This document shows positions 45,316 to 54,531 of a stretch of 59,979 nucleotides of DNA, piece after piece. The DNA lies in NCBI GenBank assembly GCA_031260285.1, contig JAIRKD010000097.1, positions 1 to 59,979 of the forward strand, written 5' to 3'. The translations under genes and the position numbers were made by a program. Under the pieces are notes generated by a model. It ran no database searches. It was not told the origin of the DNA and worked only from the letters and a program-made list of their open reading frames with translations. The stretch's first letter is position 1, and every line of letters starts with the position of its first letter. Source of the stretch: Gemmatimonadota bacterium (GTDB lineage: Bacteria; Gemmatimonadota; Gemmatimonadetes; Longimicrobiales; Longimicrobiaceae).

Positions 45316-45969
45316 ATGTTCGCGAGACTCCTCGAATTCCTTATTCTCCGCGGTGAGCGGGCCAGCCAGGCCCGCGATCAGGCAGATCTGGAAGCCCGCC
45401 TCAGGCAGCTTGAGAAAGAGGCTGCGACACCCTCCGTGGACCTCCGGGGAGTTGTTCTCAGCGGGGCTGGAGATCTGTGCCTCACCAGCGGAGACATCCC
45501 CCGCGCCCTGACCTACTTCGGGCGGGCGCTGGATGGATACATGACGGCGGGCCACTATGACAGCGCCCTGGCCGTCTGCCGGAAAATGATTGATTCATCG
45601 CCGACAGTGGTCCGTGCCCGCTGCACTCTGACCTTCCTCCAGCTGGGGAAGGATCTCCCCCGGCTGGAAAACAGTGAGGTTTCCGCAAGAATCCGGGAGA
45701 GCTTCCTGAGCTATGCGGCCGCCGCACGCAATGCGGGAAATACAGAACTCGCCATCCACTGCCTGAAGAAGATGGCTGCAGCAACCGATACCGGTTCCGT
45801 CCGTCACCTGATCGGGGATATCCTCTTTGATCTGGGTGCCGTGGACGATGGTGCCGAGCTGCACTGTTCGCTCTTTGAGGAACACCTCGCTGGCACAGAA
45901 CGGAAGAGAGACCTCGCGGGCCAGCAACAGCGGTGGGCAAAGCTTCTGAGCGACGCCGTTACCGGGTGA
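45316..45969 (+). CDS. TPR-like protein of unknown function
   Basis: A 217-residue cytosolic-looking protein built of helical repeats (GAGDLCLTSGDIPRALTYFGRALDGYMTAGHYDSALAVCRKMIDSSP, AGNTELAIHCLKKMAAATD). Its start at 45316 (MFARLLEFLILRG) lacks a clear ribosome site; a GTG at 45283 is possible. It is 96 bases after the previous TPR gene. Its last 10 codons are imperfectly repeated downstream near 46046-46079. No enzymatic motif is seen. Confidence 0.65.
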   Translation: MFARLLEFLILRGERASQARDQADLEARLRQLEKEAATPSVDLRGVVLSGAGDLCLTSGDIPRALTYFGRALDGYMTAGHYDSALAVCRKMIDSSPTVVRARCTLTFLQLGKDLPRLENSEVSARIRESFLSYAAAARNAGNTELAIHCLKKMAAATDTGSVRHLIGDILFDLGAVDDGAELHCSLFEEHLAGTERKRDLAGQQQRWAKLLSDAVTG

Positions 45970-46080
45970 TGGTAGGGGCGACCTGCGGTCGCCCGTCGAA
46001 CCCATCGAACCCGCTGGAGCTGCTGAACCCGTCGAACGCGTTGGAGCTGCTGAGCGATGCGGTTTTACCGGGCGATGTGA
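45970..46080. repeat. Repeat-rich spacer with hairpin unit and 27-bp tandem copies
   Basis: Immediately after the TPR stop comes GTAGGGGCGACC-TGC-GGTCGCCC, a small hairpin unit of a kind seen dispersed in many environmental genomes. It is followed by two head-to-tail 27-bp copies (45998-46024, 46025-46051) differing at three sites, and then a degenerate copy of the gene's 3' end (CTGCTGAGCGATGCGG at about 46046). The whole looks like an inserted mobile repeat with a duplicated edge. Confidence 0.7.
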
Positions 46081-46154
46081 GAAGTTACACCCCAGGCCCC
46101 GCATCAGGAACTATCTCTGTCCGGGATGTAAAGTTGACGTCCCCATCCGCCGCA

Positions 46155-46176
46155 GGGCGGTTTTGAAAACCCGCCC
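46155..46176. repeat. Hairpin, second copy of dispersed palindrome
   Basis: GGGC-GGTTT-TGA-AAACC-C-GCCC folds into a 9-bp stem with one bulge. It lies 27 bases after the CpsB-like stop and may act as a terminator for both convergent genes. A relative lies at 26717-26743. Confidence 0.6.
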
Positions 46177-46202
46177 CTGACCCCGCGGAATCCCTGCCCC
46201 CC

Positions 46203-47033
46203 CTACATCCCCCCGAACCACTTCCGGACCCCTTCCACCACCTTTCCCAGCCCCTCCCGCATTGTCAGCGGCGGCACATCAGCCATCACCTCATCATTGA
46301 GAATCCGCGCAGGGTTCACCTCAAGCAGCAGCTCCGCATGTTCCTTCCCCCCCGCGCGCTCCAGCACCCCCCTGGCTTCCCGCACCGGATACAGTCCGCG
46401 ACAGTGGTAATCCCCCGCCATATAATCCACAGCTCCGGCAGTCAGCAGCCTCTTCGCCCGCTCCGCGACCTTTGGTCCATACTGACCGAGCAGCGACCCG
46501 CAGTTCACCTGAAGCAACGCCCCTACCTGCTTCCAGGACAGCGCCTCCGCACCGTCCGGACTCGCGTTCCGGTAGCGCTCGGGGTGGGCTATCACCGGAG
46601 TGTACCCGGCCCGCAGAACCGGAATCAGCGCCTCGGGCACCCGAGGCGGAATCATCATCGACGGGAATTCAAGAAGCACATACCGGGTGCCTCCGAGCCT
46701 CACCCACTCCGGCAGGAGTTCCGGGAGCGGGTGATCAAACATCACCTCCGCTCCACGACGTACAGTCAGCGATGGATATTCCGTGGCGCACATCTCCGTC
46801 AGATCCGCCCAGGCAGCGTCCAGAGGCGCCACAACCGCGGACCGCATCGCCTCGCTGATCAGCTTTGAGGCCCGGACGTGAGGAGTCACCGAAAACCCGA
46901 CCACCCCCTGGTCGACCATCCGGTTGATGGCTTCCCGACTCACAGCCAGATCCGCTGCCCCGTCGTCCACACCTGGCAGCTGGTGACCATGCAGATCAAT
47001 CACTCCGCCGTTGTCAGTACTCAACCTGGCCAT
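46203..47033 (-). CDS. CpsB/YwqE-type PHP-domain tyrosine phosphatase
   Basis: A protein of about 276 residues with the metal-dependent PHP fold. IDLHGHQLPGVDDGAADLAVSREAINRMVDQGV holds the first metal-binding site, SVTPHV, EVMFD, IAHPERYR and GDYHCRG follow in order with their His/Asp ligands. The family dephosphorylates tyrosine kinases controlling capsule assembly. The ATG at 47033 is used; longer frames upstream have no domain support. No tyrosine kinase is adjacent. Confidence 0.85.
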   Translation of the reverse strand: MARLSTDNGGVIDLHGHQLPGVDDGAADLAVSREAINRMVDQGVVGFSVTPHVRASKLISEAMRSAVVAPLDAAWADLTEMCATEYPSLTVRRGAEVMFDHPLPELLPEWVRLGGTRYVLLEFPSMMIPPRVPEALIPVLRAGYTPVIAHPERYRNASPDGAEALSWKQVGALLQVNCGSLLGQYGPKVAERAKRLLTAGAVDYMAGDYHCRGLYPVREARGVLERAGGKEHAELLLEVNPARILNDEVMADVPPLTMREGLGKVVEGVRKWFGGM

Positions 47034-47675
47034 AACCGCCGTTATCAACAGGATCGGAGAACAAGGAACAGGAGACGACACAGATGCTATGGATACAACA
47101 ACCGATACAGAACGCATCCCCCGGATCATCCATCTGATCAGAACCAGAACGGGAATGCCGGAATATGCCGATTGCAGCAAAACCGGGGCAATCAGCAGGA
47201 ATTATGTAAATACCGCCAGGAAAATCAGGGGCCTCAGGCACCTTACCGGTCAGATAGAGTCGGAACAAGAGTCGGGCCGCGTTGACATCCCGGGGATTTC
47301 AGCCCAGTTTGACCGGGTCTTCTTCAGTCCGGAAGCGGCCCCCCGCGAGTTGCACGCGGGTCATGAATCAGGCAATATGCCGGGGAATACATCGTTTCCA
47401 TCTGTCGATCCGCGCAAACGGATCATGTAGTTATTGACAAGCAGAAGCCTCTGCCATAGATTGCCGGCTCGGCCAGCAAGTTCGAGCCGTCTCGAACACC
47501 AGTCAGCGGGTAGGTCTGGGCTGCGGCAAAGCTCGGGCCTGTTTTTGTGCTCGTTTTTCAGGTGGTTGTTTGAAGTCACCCATCGGCGGGGGGTGTGGAA
47601 GCCCGCTAAAACACGGCTCGGTGGTACGGACGTCCCGCACCTCGAGATTCGGTCCATAGTCAACAGGAGTTTGGG
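47034..47675. other. Spacer with csp promoter and long leader
   Basis: The first 400 bases hold no convincing gene. The remainder is the predicted promoter (47434-47462) and about 207-base untranslated leader of the cold-shock gene. Confidence 0.6.
47434..47462 (+). promoter_or_regulatory. Promoter of the cold-shock gene
   Basis: TTGACA (47434-47439) and TAGATT (47457-47462) are exactly 17 bases apart. The predicted start near 47469 gives a leader of about 207 bases, as in cold-regulated csp mRNAs. Confidence 0.72.
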
Positions 47676-47885
47676 ATGCGTACCGTCGGCACCGTAAAGT
47701 GGTTCAATGATGCCAAGGGGTTTGGCTTCATCACCCCGGAGAATGGCACCAAGGACTGCTTCGTCCACCACACCGCGATCCAGATGCAGGGCTTCAAGAC
47801 CCTCGCGGAGGGCGAGCGGGTCGAGTTCGACATCGTCGAAGGCCAGAAGGGCCCGGCGGCAGAGAACGTCATCCGTCTCGGCTGA
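47676..47885 (+). CDS. CspA family cold-shock protein
   Basis: A 69-residue single-domain RNA/DNA-binding protein. RNP1 KGFGFITPE and RNP2 DCFVHHTAI are intact, preceded by [11 protein letters not shown]. The ATG follows AGGAG by six bases. It is expected to act as an RNA chaperone during cold shock or general growth. It ends before its own terminator. Confidence 0.96.
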   Translation: MRTVGTVKWFNDAKGFGFITPENGTKDCFVHHTAIQMQGFKTLAEGERVEFDIVEGQKGPAAENVIRLG

Positions 47886-47915
47886 TACCTGGCCGGCGGT
47901 AAGATCCTGCAGGAG

Positions 47916-47947
47916 AGCGGCCGTCCGTTATCGGGCGGCCGCTTTTC
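47916..47947 (+). terminator. Terminator of the cold-shock gene
   Basis: AGCGGCCG (47916-47923) pairs with CGGCCGCT (47936-47943), with further pairing inside, followed by TTTTCC. Confidence 0.8.
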
Positions 47948-48165
47948 CTTTCTACCTCCAGAAAACACACCGGAACAGAGGGCGCCGGAACTCCGGATCG
48001 GGGTTCCGGATTGGAACATGAAATCAGATATTGAGAACAGACAGGGAACCATGCCGGTATAACTGCCTGTATCAATGCTGAAGTTTTCGGTATCCAACGA
48101 TAAAGTACGGGCCGGCAGAAAGAGTCTGTGCTTCCGGACGGCCCCTAATTCAGGAAGACTGGCGT

Positions 48166-50337
48166 ATGCGGAGAATGCGGATCATCTCAGGTGGAGTGCT
48201 GGTGGCGGTCCTTGGTCTGACCGAGGGGTGCGCCGCCTCACAGCCATCCATGCCCCGGCTCACTCCGGGCAAAACGGTGGAAGCACGGATCTCTTCAGAC
48301 GCGCCTCTGCTCGGGGATACCCCCTTCCGCTCCTTCCGCTTTCAAGCCAATGCCGGCGAGCGCTACCTCGTTACAGCGCTGGGAGAAGCTATTTCGCCCT
48401 ACCTCCGGATCGGCCGCAATATAGCTGGAGTCACCGACTTCATTCTTGCCGGTGGCGGCGAAGGGACGGGGAGTCGGGTGGCCTATCTCTTCACCCCGAA
48501 AACCAGCGGTGAGTACCTCATTGTCTTAAACGATACCGAGGGTCGGACCGGAAACTTCTCGATTGCTGTTACCCGGGCGGGAGATGCCTCCCAGCCGCTC
48601 ACGATCGGTGAGCCGATGGCTGGCAACCTCACGGTTGAGGCAATCCATCGCTTTCGGGCGACCCGGGGGACGCAGCTCGTGATCACTGCCCGCTCCCGGG
48701 AGTTCGACACGGTTCTGGAGGTAGGCACCATCACAGAGGAAGGTGTTTTCATCCCTACCGATTCGGATGACGACGGGGGGGATGGTCTCAACTCCCGGCT
48801 CTGGTTTGTTCCTCCGGTTGACGGGATGTACGCGCTGCGGGTTACCGGATATGGGGAGTCGGGCGGCAGCTATATGGTCCTTGTCTCCGAACCGGGGCCA
48901 GCTGCGGACCCCACCGTATTCCAGCCGGAGACCACAGTTGGAGGGGAGCTGACGGACGCGACGCCTCTCAACGAAGAAGGGTCACCTGTTGAGGACTGGG
49001 CTCTTCAGACAGAGGCAAACGTCCGGTACCGGGTGAGCCTCTGGTCCAATGATTTTGATACCTACCTGATCGCTGGCCGGATGGAAGCGGGCCGGTTTGT
49101 GGAGCTGGATACCAACGACGATGCCCGTGCCGGCGATCTGGGTCCGACGGACTCCCGTCTGTTTGTCACCGGGACCGGTAGTCCGATGCTCTTCCGGGTA
49201 CGCGCCTACAGCTCGGACGAACGTGGACGTTACTCGCTTGAGGCCACGCGAGTGCCTGATGCGCGGCTCACTCCGGTTGTGACGGATCTCGCTCCGGGTG
49301 AATCACACTCCGCCGAACTGACGCAGAGTGACGCTATTCTGCCCTCCGGCCACGCCTACCGTGAATACCGGATCCGGGCTACAGCGGGTGAGCGGCTCGA
49401 AGTCGTTCTGCATTCAGACGAGTTTGATGCCTGGCTTGGTGCAGGACTGGGTTCAGGGCCTTCAATGACCGAACTCTTCAGCGACGACGACGGTGCCGGC
49501 AACGGCACTGACGCACGCCTGGTCTTCTCTGCCCCGACAACCGGTGAATACACCATCCGGGTGCGCGCCTACGGCTCCGGCGGGACTGGCCGGTATACGA
49601 TCCGTGCGGCGCGTCTTCCCCAGCCCCGACGGGAGCCTGTTGTCGAGACCATCACCTTCGGGCAGACACGGACCGGTGAGCTGACGGACGTGGATGCGCT
49701 GCTTCCCACCGGTCATTCGTACCGGGAATACCGGTTCAGGGCGACCGCGGGACAGCGTGTGGATATCCGGCTGTCATCAGATGATTTTGATACCTGGGTG
49801 GCGGTTGGTCTCAGCTCGGGCCCCGATATGGCGGAGCTCTTCAGCAACGATGATGGCGGGAACAGCGGAACCGACTCCCGGCTTGCGTTTGCTGCGCCGA
49901 TCGCGGGGGAATATACAATCCGTGTACGCGCCTACTCCGCGAGTTCGAAGGGCCGGTACAGCATTTCCCTCTCCGAGGTGCCGCCCCCACCCGCGGTTCG
50001 GAGGCTTGAGCCTGGTGTTCCGGTTTCAGATCTGATCACCGATCTCGACCGGACGCTGAGCGGCTCTCCTCCGTTCCATGACTGGACCTTCCAGGCGAAG
50101 CAGGGTGACACATTTGTCATCACCCTCGAATCGGAGGATTTTGACACTGTGGTTGAGGTCGGCAGGAGCTCGAGTGGGTACTTCGCGGTGCTGGACAGCA
50201 ATGATGACTCTGGCGACGACCTGAACTCCCGGCTCACCTTCATCGCTCCGGAGGATGGCGCCTATACGGTCCGGGCCAGGCCATATTCCAACAGCAGCCG
50301 CGGCGTCTATACGCTTACGCTCCGACGCAGGTCCTGA
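48166..50337 (+). CDS. Lipoprotein made of tandem PPC (pre-peptidase C-terminal) domains
   Basis: A 723-residue lipoprotein (Cys at 22) built of six tandem beta-sandwich units of about 110 residues. Each unit has a strand like YREYRFRATAGQRVDI, an acidic turn (DSDDDGGDGLNSRL, DTNDDARAGDLGPTDSRL, SDDDGAGNGTDARL, SNDDGGNSGTDSRL, DSNDDSGDDLNSRL) and GEYTIRVRAYS. PPC domains usually trail secreted peptidases; here no peptidase is present. The acidic turns could bind calcium. ATG 48166 has AGGAAG upstream. Its stop overlaps the ChaN-like start by one base. Confidence 0.85.
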   Translation: MRRMRIISGGVLVAVLGLTEGCAASQPSMPRLTPGKTVEARISSDAPLLGDTPFRSFRFQANAGERYLVTALGEAISPYLRIGRNIAGVTDFILAGGGEGTGSRVAYLFTPKTSGEYLIVLNDTEGRTGNFSIAVTRAGDASQPLTIGEPMAGNLTVEAIHRFRATRGTQLVITARSREFDTVLEVGTITEEGVFIPTDSDDDGGDGLNSRLWFVPPVDGMYALRVTGYGESGGSYMVLVSEPGPAADPTVFQPETTVGGELTDATPLNEEGSPVEDWALQTEANVRYRVSLWSNDFDTYLIAGRMEAGRFVELDTNDDARAGDLGPTDSRLFVTGTGSPMLFRVRAYSSDERGRYSLEATRVPDARLTPVVTDLAPGESHSAELTQSDAILPSGHAYREYRIRATAGERLEVVLHSDEFDAWLGAGLGSGPSMTELFSDDDGAGNGTDARLVFSAPTTGEYTIRVRAYGSGGTGRYTIRAARLPQPRREPVVETITFGQTRTGELTDVDALLPTGHSYREYRFRATAGQRVDIRLSSDDFDTWVAVGLSSGPDMAELFSNDDGGNSGTDSRLAFAAPIAGEYTIRVRAYSASSKGRYSISLSEVPPPPAVRRLEPGVPVSDLITDLDRTLSGSPPFHDWTFQAKQGDTFVITLESEDFDTVVEVGRSSSGYFAVLDSNDDSGDDLNSRLTFIAPEDGAYTVRARPYSNSSRGVYTLTLRRRS

Positions 50338-51302
50338 TGGCGGGTGGAAAGAGGCCTCTGATTCCACGTCAGCTCGGCCAGCTCCTCGGCCTGGGGTGTC
50401 TGATCATGATGACGGCGTGCGCCTCTGGGGGCGGCGGGGGAACCATCTCCCGCACCCCTCCGGCGGTCTATCGCGTCTATGATGTTGCCGCCGGGCGGTT
50501 CATCAGTGTCGCCCAGCTCTCGGAAAACGTCCGGGGTGCGGATGTAGTTCTCTTCGGCGAGATCCACGACGATCTGGTTGCGCACCGGATCCAGCTTGAA
50601 CTGCTGCAGCGCCTCGCGAACGATAACCGGGAGCGGGCGCTGGGGATGGAGATGTTCGAGCGCGATGTGCAGGGGGTAGTGGATGGCTATACCCTCCGCC
50701 GGATCAGTGAAGAGGAGTTTCTCGCGGCATCGCGCCCCTGGTCGAACTATGCGACAGGATATCGGCCGCTGGTGGATGCCGCGCGTTCAGGACGGTGGTC
50801 GATCGAGGCAACCAACACTCCGCAGACGATCGCCTCTTCGATCGCGCGGTACGGCCTTCCCGCGCTGGGTTCGCTGTCGCTGGATGAGCGTCGTCAGGTG
50901 GCGGCTGACCTGCAATGCCCGCGGGATGACTACTGGTCGCGGTTCCAGGAGGCGATGCACGGCGCCTCCGATTCACCCGACGCTGTCGCCCTCACCCCCG
51001 CGGATACGATGTTCCTCGCGCGCGCCTATGAGGCACAGTGCGCGCGTGATGAAACAATGGCCGAGGCAATTGTCGCGCTGGTTCCCGCCGTTCAGGTACT
51101 GCATATCAACGGCTCGTTCCACTCTGATTTCGGGCTGGGAATCGTTCCGCGGATCCACCGGCGGGCACCCGGCACAACCGTTGTAACCATCTCTGCCTTT
51201 CCCGTGGACGACCTTGCGGATCCCCCTCTGGATGAAGACCTCGATCGCGCGGACTTCATCATCTTCACAACGGAGGATATCCTCGGCGCGCTGGGCAGCT
51301 GA
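50337..51302 (+). CDS. ChaN family lipoprotein (haem-binding uptake, Tiki superfamily fold)
   Basis: A 321-residue lipoprotein with lipobox MTAC. ADVVLFGEIHDDLVAHRIQLELLQ, ALGMEMFERDVQ and VLHINGSFHSDFGLGI are the ChaN/cofac-haem-binding motifs with the GExHD and NGxxH residues. In other bacteria relatives bind haem or act as membrane-anchored proteins of unknown catalytic role. The ATG overlaps the PPC gene stop (TGATG), so the two are translationally coupled. Confidence 0.88.
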   Translation: MAGGKRPLIPRQLGQLLGLGCLIMMTACASGGGGGTISRTPPAVYRVYDVAAGRFISVAQLSENVRGADVVLFGEIHDDLVAHRIQLELLQRLANDNRERALGMEMFERDVQGVVDGYTLRRISEEEFLAASRPWSNYATGYRPLVDAARSGRWSIEATNTPQTIASSIARYGLPALGSLSLDERRQVAADLQCPRDDYWSRFQEAMHGASDSPDAVALTPADTMFLARAYEAQCARDETMAEAIVALVPAVQVLHINGSFHSDFGLGIVPRIHRRAPGTTVVTISAFPVDDLADPPLDEDLDRADFIIFTTEDILGALGS

Positions 51303-51501
51303 CAGCGCGCTGAAGGGAGGCTCTGGAGTCTGAAGGAAGGCGTTTCCACAGGGACCCGGATTTCCAGCGTCACTACCGCCGCTCTGATGGCTCTCTCTTC
51401 TTCGGGGGGGGACTTCCGGAAGTGTCAGGAACAGGACGCGGGAGTGAAGCGGAAACCGTGCAGAAGCCTCCCGATGATCAATCAGGCATCAGGAGTACGC
51501 G

Positions 51502-52158
51502 TTATTGATCGTTGCTTGCGGTCCGCCAGCTCCTCCATGCCCAGATCGCGACGAAGAGCAGAATCACCCCTCCGAGCATGGAGACAGTCTCCGCCACCCC
51601 GATCGCCTGGGCAACAAAGGCACCGACGTACGCAACAATCGCCGTATAGAGGATATAGCCTGTCAGAGCGATGGAAAGGAACTTCTTCGCCGAGATCGAA
51701 GAGATCCCTGCAAACACGCTCAGAATATCAACGGGAATGAGCGGCACCGAGTAGACCAGCCAGAGCAGGAGAATGTTGTTTCTGAGCAGGTGGTCGTACC
51801 GCGCCCGGTTCTTCGGAGAGACACTTGCTTCGAAGAGGGGCCCACCGACCTTCCGGGCGAGGAAGAAAACCAGAATGGTGCCGATTACATTCCCGATATA
51901 CAGAAGCGGCCATGCCTGCCAGAATCCATACCGGGCGGCGCCCATATAGCCGATCGCTCCTCCGGGAATCGGGGCGATCACTACTTCGAGGATGACAACC
52001 AGCGTAAAAAGCGGCGCCGAGACCTCCTCGGGCAGCCGCGACATCAGCAGAGAACCAGCAACGAAGAGGAGAAGGATTCCCCCCGCCGAGAACAGAAGCG
52101 TACGGACCGACGCCTTCATCCCGTTCTGAATGTTCCCGCCCGAAGGTATTTCAGACAT
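51502..52158 (-). CDS. TVP38/TMEM64 (VTT domain) membrane protein
   Basis: A 218-residue polytopic protein. PIPGGAIGYMGAARYGFWQAWPLLYIGNVIGTILVFFLARKVG and LLWLVYSVPLIPVDILSVFAGISSIS are VTT/DedA-type segments with the re-entrant Gly/Pro pattern. Members are thought to scramble or transport lipids. A start at 52119 is also possible. It is divergent from lemA with 284 bases between. Confidence 0.85.
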   Translation of the reverse strand: MSEIPSGGNIQNGMKASVRTLLFSAGGILLLFVAGSLLMSRLPEEVSAPLFTLVVILEVVIAPIPGGAIGYMGAARYGFWQAWPLLYIGNVIGTILVFFLARKVGGPLFEASVSPKNRARYDHLLRNNILLLWLVYSVPLIPVDILSVFAGISSISAKKFLSIALTGYILYTAIVAYVGAFVAQAIGVAETVSMLGGVILLFVAIWAWRSWRTASNDQ

Positions 52159-52442
52159 TCCGACACAAGGTCCGGAAAATGGTTGACCCCGGAGCAGATC
52201 ACCCCGCGCACAACAGGCAGCTGTCGAGCGGGAAGAAGGTGTGACCGATTCCTGGGTAAACCAGCGTTGCGGTCACCGCGGGGCCCGAGCGGGAACTCAA
52301 AACCGTTGAAGGGATTATAGATATGGACTTGCTGCCTCTCCCGCCACTGGCGGCGGGGGGGTTGAGTGTATATTCCTCCCGATTCGAGCGTGATGACTGG
52401 CACCCGCGCGCGTGTTTTTCAACCTCAGCTTCTGAACTTAAA

Positions 52443-53030
52443 ATGACCGCACTCATCATCCTGCTTGTTCTGGCTGTGCTTGTCGTTTTTTTTGTGGTCG
52501 GGCTTTACAACAAGCTGGTCGGGCTGCGCAACCGGTACACAAACGCGTTTGCGCAGATTGATGTGCAGCTGAAGAGAAGGTACGACCTGATCCCGAACCT
52601 CGTGGAGACGGTGAAGGGATACATGAAACACGAGCGGGAGACGCTGGAGGCGGTGATCGCCGCGCGTAACGCCGCGGCCAGCGTCGGACAGCGGGTTGCG
52701 GCCAACCCGGGTGACGCAGGCGCCATGCGGGAGCTGGCCGCTTCAGACGCCGCTCTCACCGGTTCGCTCGGGAAGCTCTTCGCCCTTTCGGAGGCATACC
52801 CCGACCTCAAGGCAAGCCGCAATATGGAGAGCCTGCAGGAGGAGCTTGCCTCGACAGAGAACAAGGTAGCCTTCGCACGGCAGGGGTATAACGACGCGGT
52901 GATGCGTTACAACACGGCGCGGGAATCGTTTCCCTCCAGTATCCTGGCGGGAATGTTCGGCTTTGCTCCGGCGGCAGCCTGGATGATCGAGGATCCGACA
53001 CACCGCGAAGCGCAGCGGGTGTCGTTCTGA
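52443..53030 (+). CDS. lemA: LemA family protein
   Basis: A 195-residue membrane-anchored helical protein. One N-terminal segment (LIILLVLAVLVVFFVVGLYN) is followed by VGLRNRYTNAFAQIDVQLKRRYDLIPNLVETVKGYMKHERETLEAVIAAR and YNDAVMRYNTARESFPSSILAGMFGF, typical of LemA. Function is not settled; it is frequently encoded before an M48 protease. No ribosome site is clear before 52443. The htpX-like gene follows after 40 bases. Confidence 0.95.
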   Translation: MTALIILLVLAVLVVFFVVGLYNKLVGLRNRYTNAFAQIDVQLKRRYDLIPNLVETVKGYMKHERETLEAVIAARNAAASVGQRVAANPGDAGAMRELAASDAALTGSLGKLFALSEAYPDLKASRNMESLQEELASTENKVAFARQGYNDAVMRYNTARESFPSSILAGMFGFAPAAAWMIEDPTHREAQRVSF

Positions 53031-53070
53031 TCTGATTTCTGACCTCTGTTTGATTCAATCCGGAACGGGA

Positions 53071-54129
53071 ATGGACTTTTTTCAGGCACAGGAAGCGGCA
53101 CGGAGACGGACAGCTGTTCTGGTCGCGCTTTTTGTGGCGGCGGTGATCGGGATCATCCTGGTGATCTATGCCGTCGCACATATTGCGATTGGACCTGAAG
53201 TCCCTGTACTTGACCCTGCCCTTCTGCTCTGGGTAACGGCGGGAGTCCTGGTTGTTGTACTGGCCGGTTCGGGGATCCGCACAGCAAGCCTTCGGCAGGG
53301 GGGAGCAGCGGTTTCCGAGCTGCTTGGCGGACGTCGCGTTCAGCCCGACACGACGGACGTTCATGAGCACCGGCTCCTCAATGTGGTTGAGGAAATGGCG
53401 CTGGCGTCAGGGGTCGCCGTTCCGGCGGTGTATGTGGTGGATGGCGAGGAGGGAATCAACGCATTTGCGGCGGGTTACTCCCTGAACGACGCCTCCGTCA
53501 CCGTTACCCGGGGAGCGCTGCTCGCCTTCAACCGTGATGAGATGCAGGGTGTGATCGCTCACGAGTTCAGCCACATCCTCAATGGGGATATGCGGTTGAA
53601 CATCCGCCTGATCGGCACTCTCTACGGCATTCTTCTGCTCTCCGTGATCGGTCGGATCCTCCTGCAGTTCGGCCCGCGCGGCCGGAGCCGTAATCGGGAT
53701 AATAACGGAGGGAATGCCGTTATCCTGATCGCGATTGCGCTGCTGGTTGTGGGTTACGTCGGCGTCTTCTTCGGGCGGTTGATCAAGGCAGCGGTGTCGC
53801 GGCAGCGGGAGTATCTGGCGGACTCCTCCGCGGTTGAATTCACTCGCAACCCTGACGGGCTGGCAAGCGCACTGAAGAAGATCGCAACCGCTCCCTATGG
53901 ATCAGAGATCCGGAACCCGCATGCAGAGGAACTCAGTCACCTCTTCTTTGCGGATGGGTTGAAGGCCAGCTTCTTCGGGATGCTTGCGACACACCCCTCT
54001 CTGGACGAGCGGATCCGACGCCTGGACCCGACATGGGAAGGCGTAACGGAGGATGGAGCTGGCGGAAGAGATCATGGAGGAGGAAGCGACCACATCCCGG
54101 ACGGCCCCGGGCCAAGGTTTCCGGCCTGA
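53071..54129 (+). CDS. M48 family (HtpX-like) membrane metalloprotease
   Basis: A 352-residue membrane protease. Two N-terminal segments precede the zinc motif HEFSH (about 164-168), two further segments follow, and the third ligand lies in SRQREYLADSSAVEFTRNP. THPSLDERIRRLDPTW ends the core. GGAACGGG lies before the ATG at 53071. It would cleave damaged membrane proteins. Its stop at 54127 is followed in frame by conserved-looking residues, so the tail is probably truncated (see next entry). Confidence 0.92.
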   Translation: MDFFQAQEAARRRTAVLVALFVAAVIGIILVIYAVAHIAIGPEVPVLDPALLLWVTAGVLVVVLAGSGIRTASLRQGGAAVSELLGGRRVQPDTTDVHEHRLLNVVEEMALASGVAVPAVYVVDGEEGINAFAAGYSLNDASVTVTRGALLAFNRDEMQGVIAHEFSHILNGDMRLNIRLIGTLYGILLLSVIGRILLQFGPRGRSRNRDNNGGNAVILIAIALLVVGYVGVFFGRLIKAAVSRQREYLADSSAVEFTRNPDGLASALKKIATAPYGSEIRNPHAEELSHLFFADGLKASFFGMLATHPSLDERIRRLDPTWEGVTEDGAGGRDHGGGSDHIPDGPGPRFPA

Positions 54130-54448
54130 CAGGGATGTCGGGAAGTCAGACTCGCCCGGATCGGGGGATCGCATCAGTTGGCGCACCAGCCCGCTCATGG
54201 CGTTGCACTGCTCTCGGAAAGGGCGGAAGCTCCGGTATTCCAGCAGCTCCCGGCGCTCTCAGAGACCGAGCTGGATCAGAGCCTGACGGCTTTCCAGCGC
54301 ACCTCCCCTGCCCTGCGTGGCCGCTTCCTCGAAGTGTGCCGCCTGCGCGGCCCATGATAACCGGATCGATTCCGCGGAGCTGGAGATGCTTGTTGCGGTT
54401 TCCGCGGCCCTCAACTGTCCGATTCCTGCAGCTCTGACAGCGATGTAG
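54130..54448 (+). pseudogene. Decayed C-terminal extension of the M48 protease
   Basis: In the same frame as the protease, directly after its TGA, the bases encode QPAHGVALLSERAEAPVFQQ then LPALSETELDQSLTAFQRTS and FLEVCRLR up to a TGA at 54355. One base shift then gives AHDNRIDSAELEMLVAVSAA and LNCPIPAALTAM up to TAG at 54446. This resembles the cytosolic tail of long LemA-linked M48 proteases. An in-frame stop plus one frameshift indicates gene decay or sequence error. Confidence 0.65.
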
Positions 54449-54531
54449 AGTACGGGCAGACAGAACACGGTCCGTATCCCCGACCGCTCGTCCGCTGAAA
54501 GATATGGACGACAGAACGCGGGCAGACATGC

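Noticed and set aside
47011-47430. 139-codon open frame upstream of csp
   Set aside because: Atypical composition, no ribosome site, and it overlaps the cpsB-like start. Not convincing as a gene.
54033-54437. 134-codon open frame overlapping the end of the M48 protease gene
   Set aside because: Very Arg/Ser/Pro-rich without domain; the tail-like frame in phase with the protease explains the region better.
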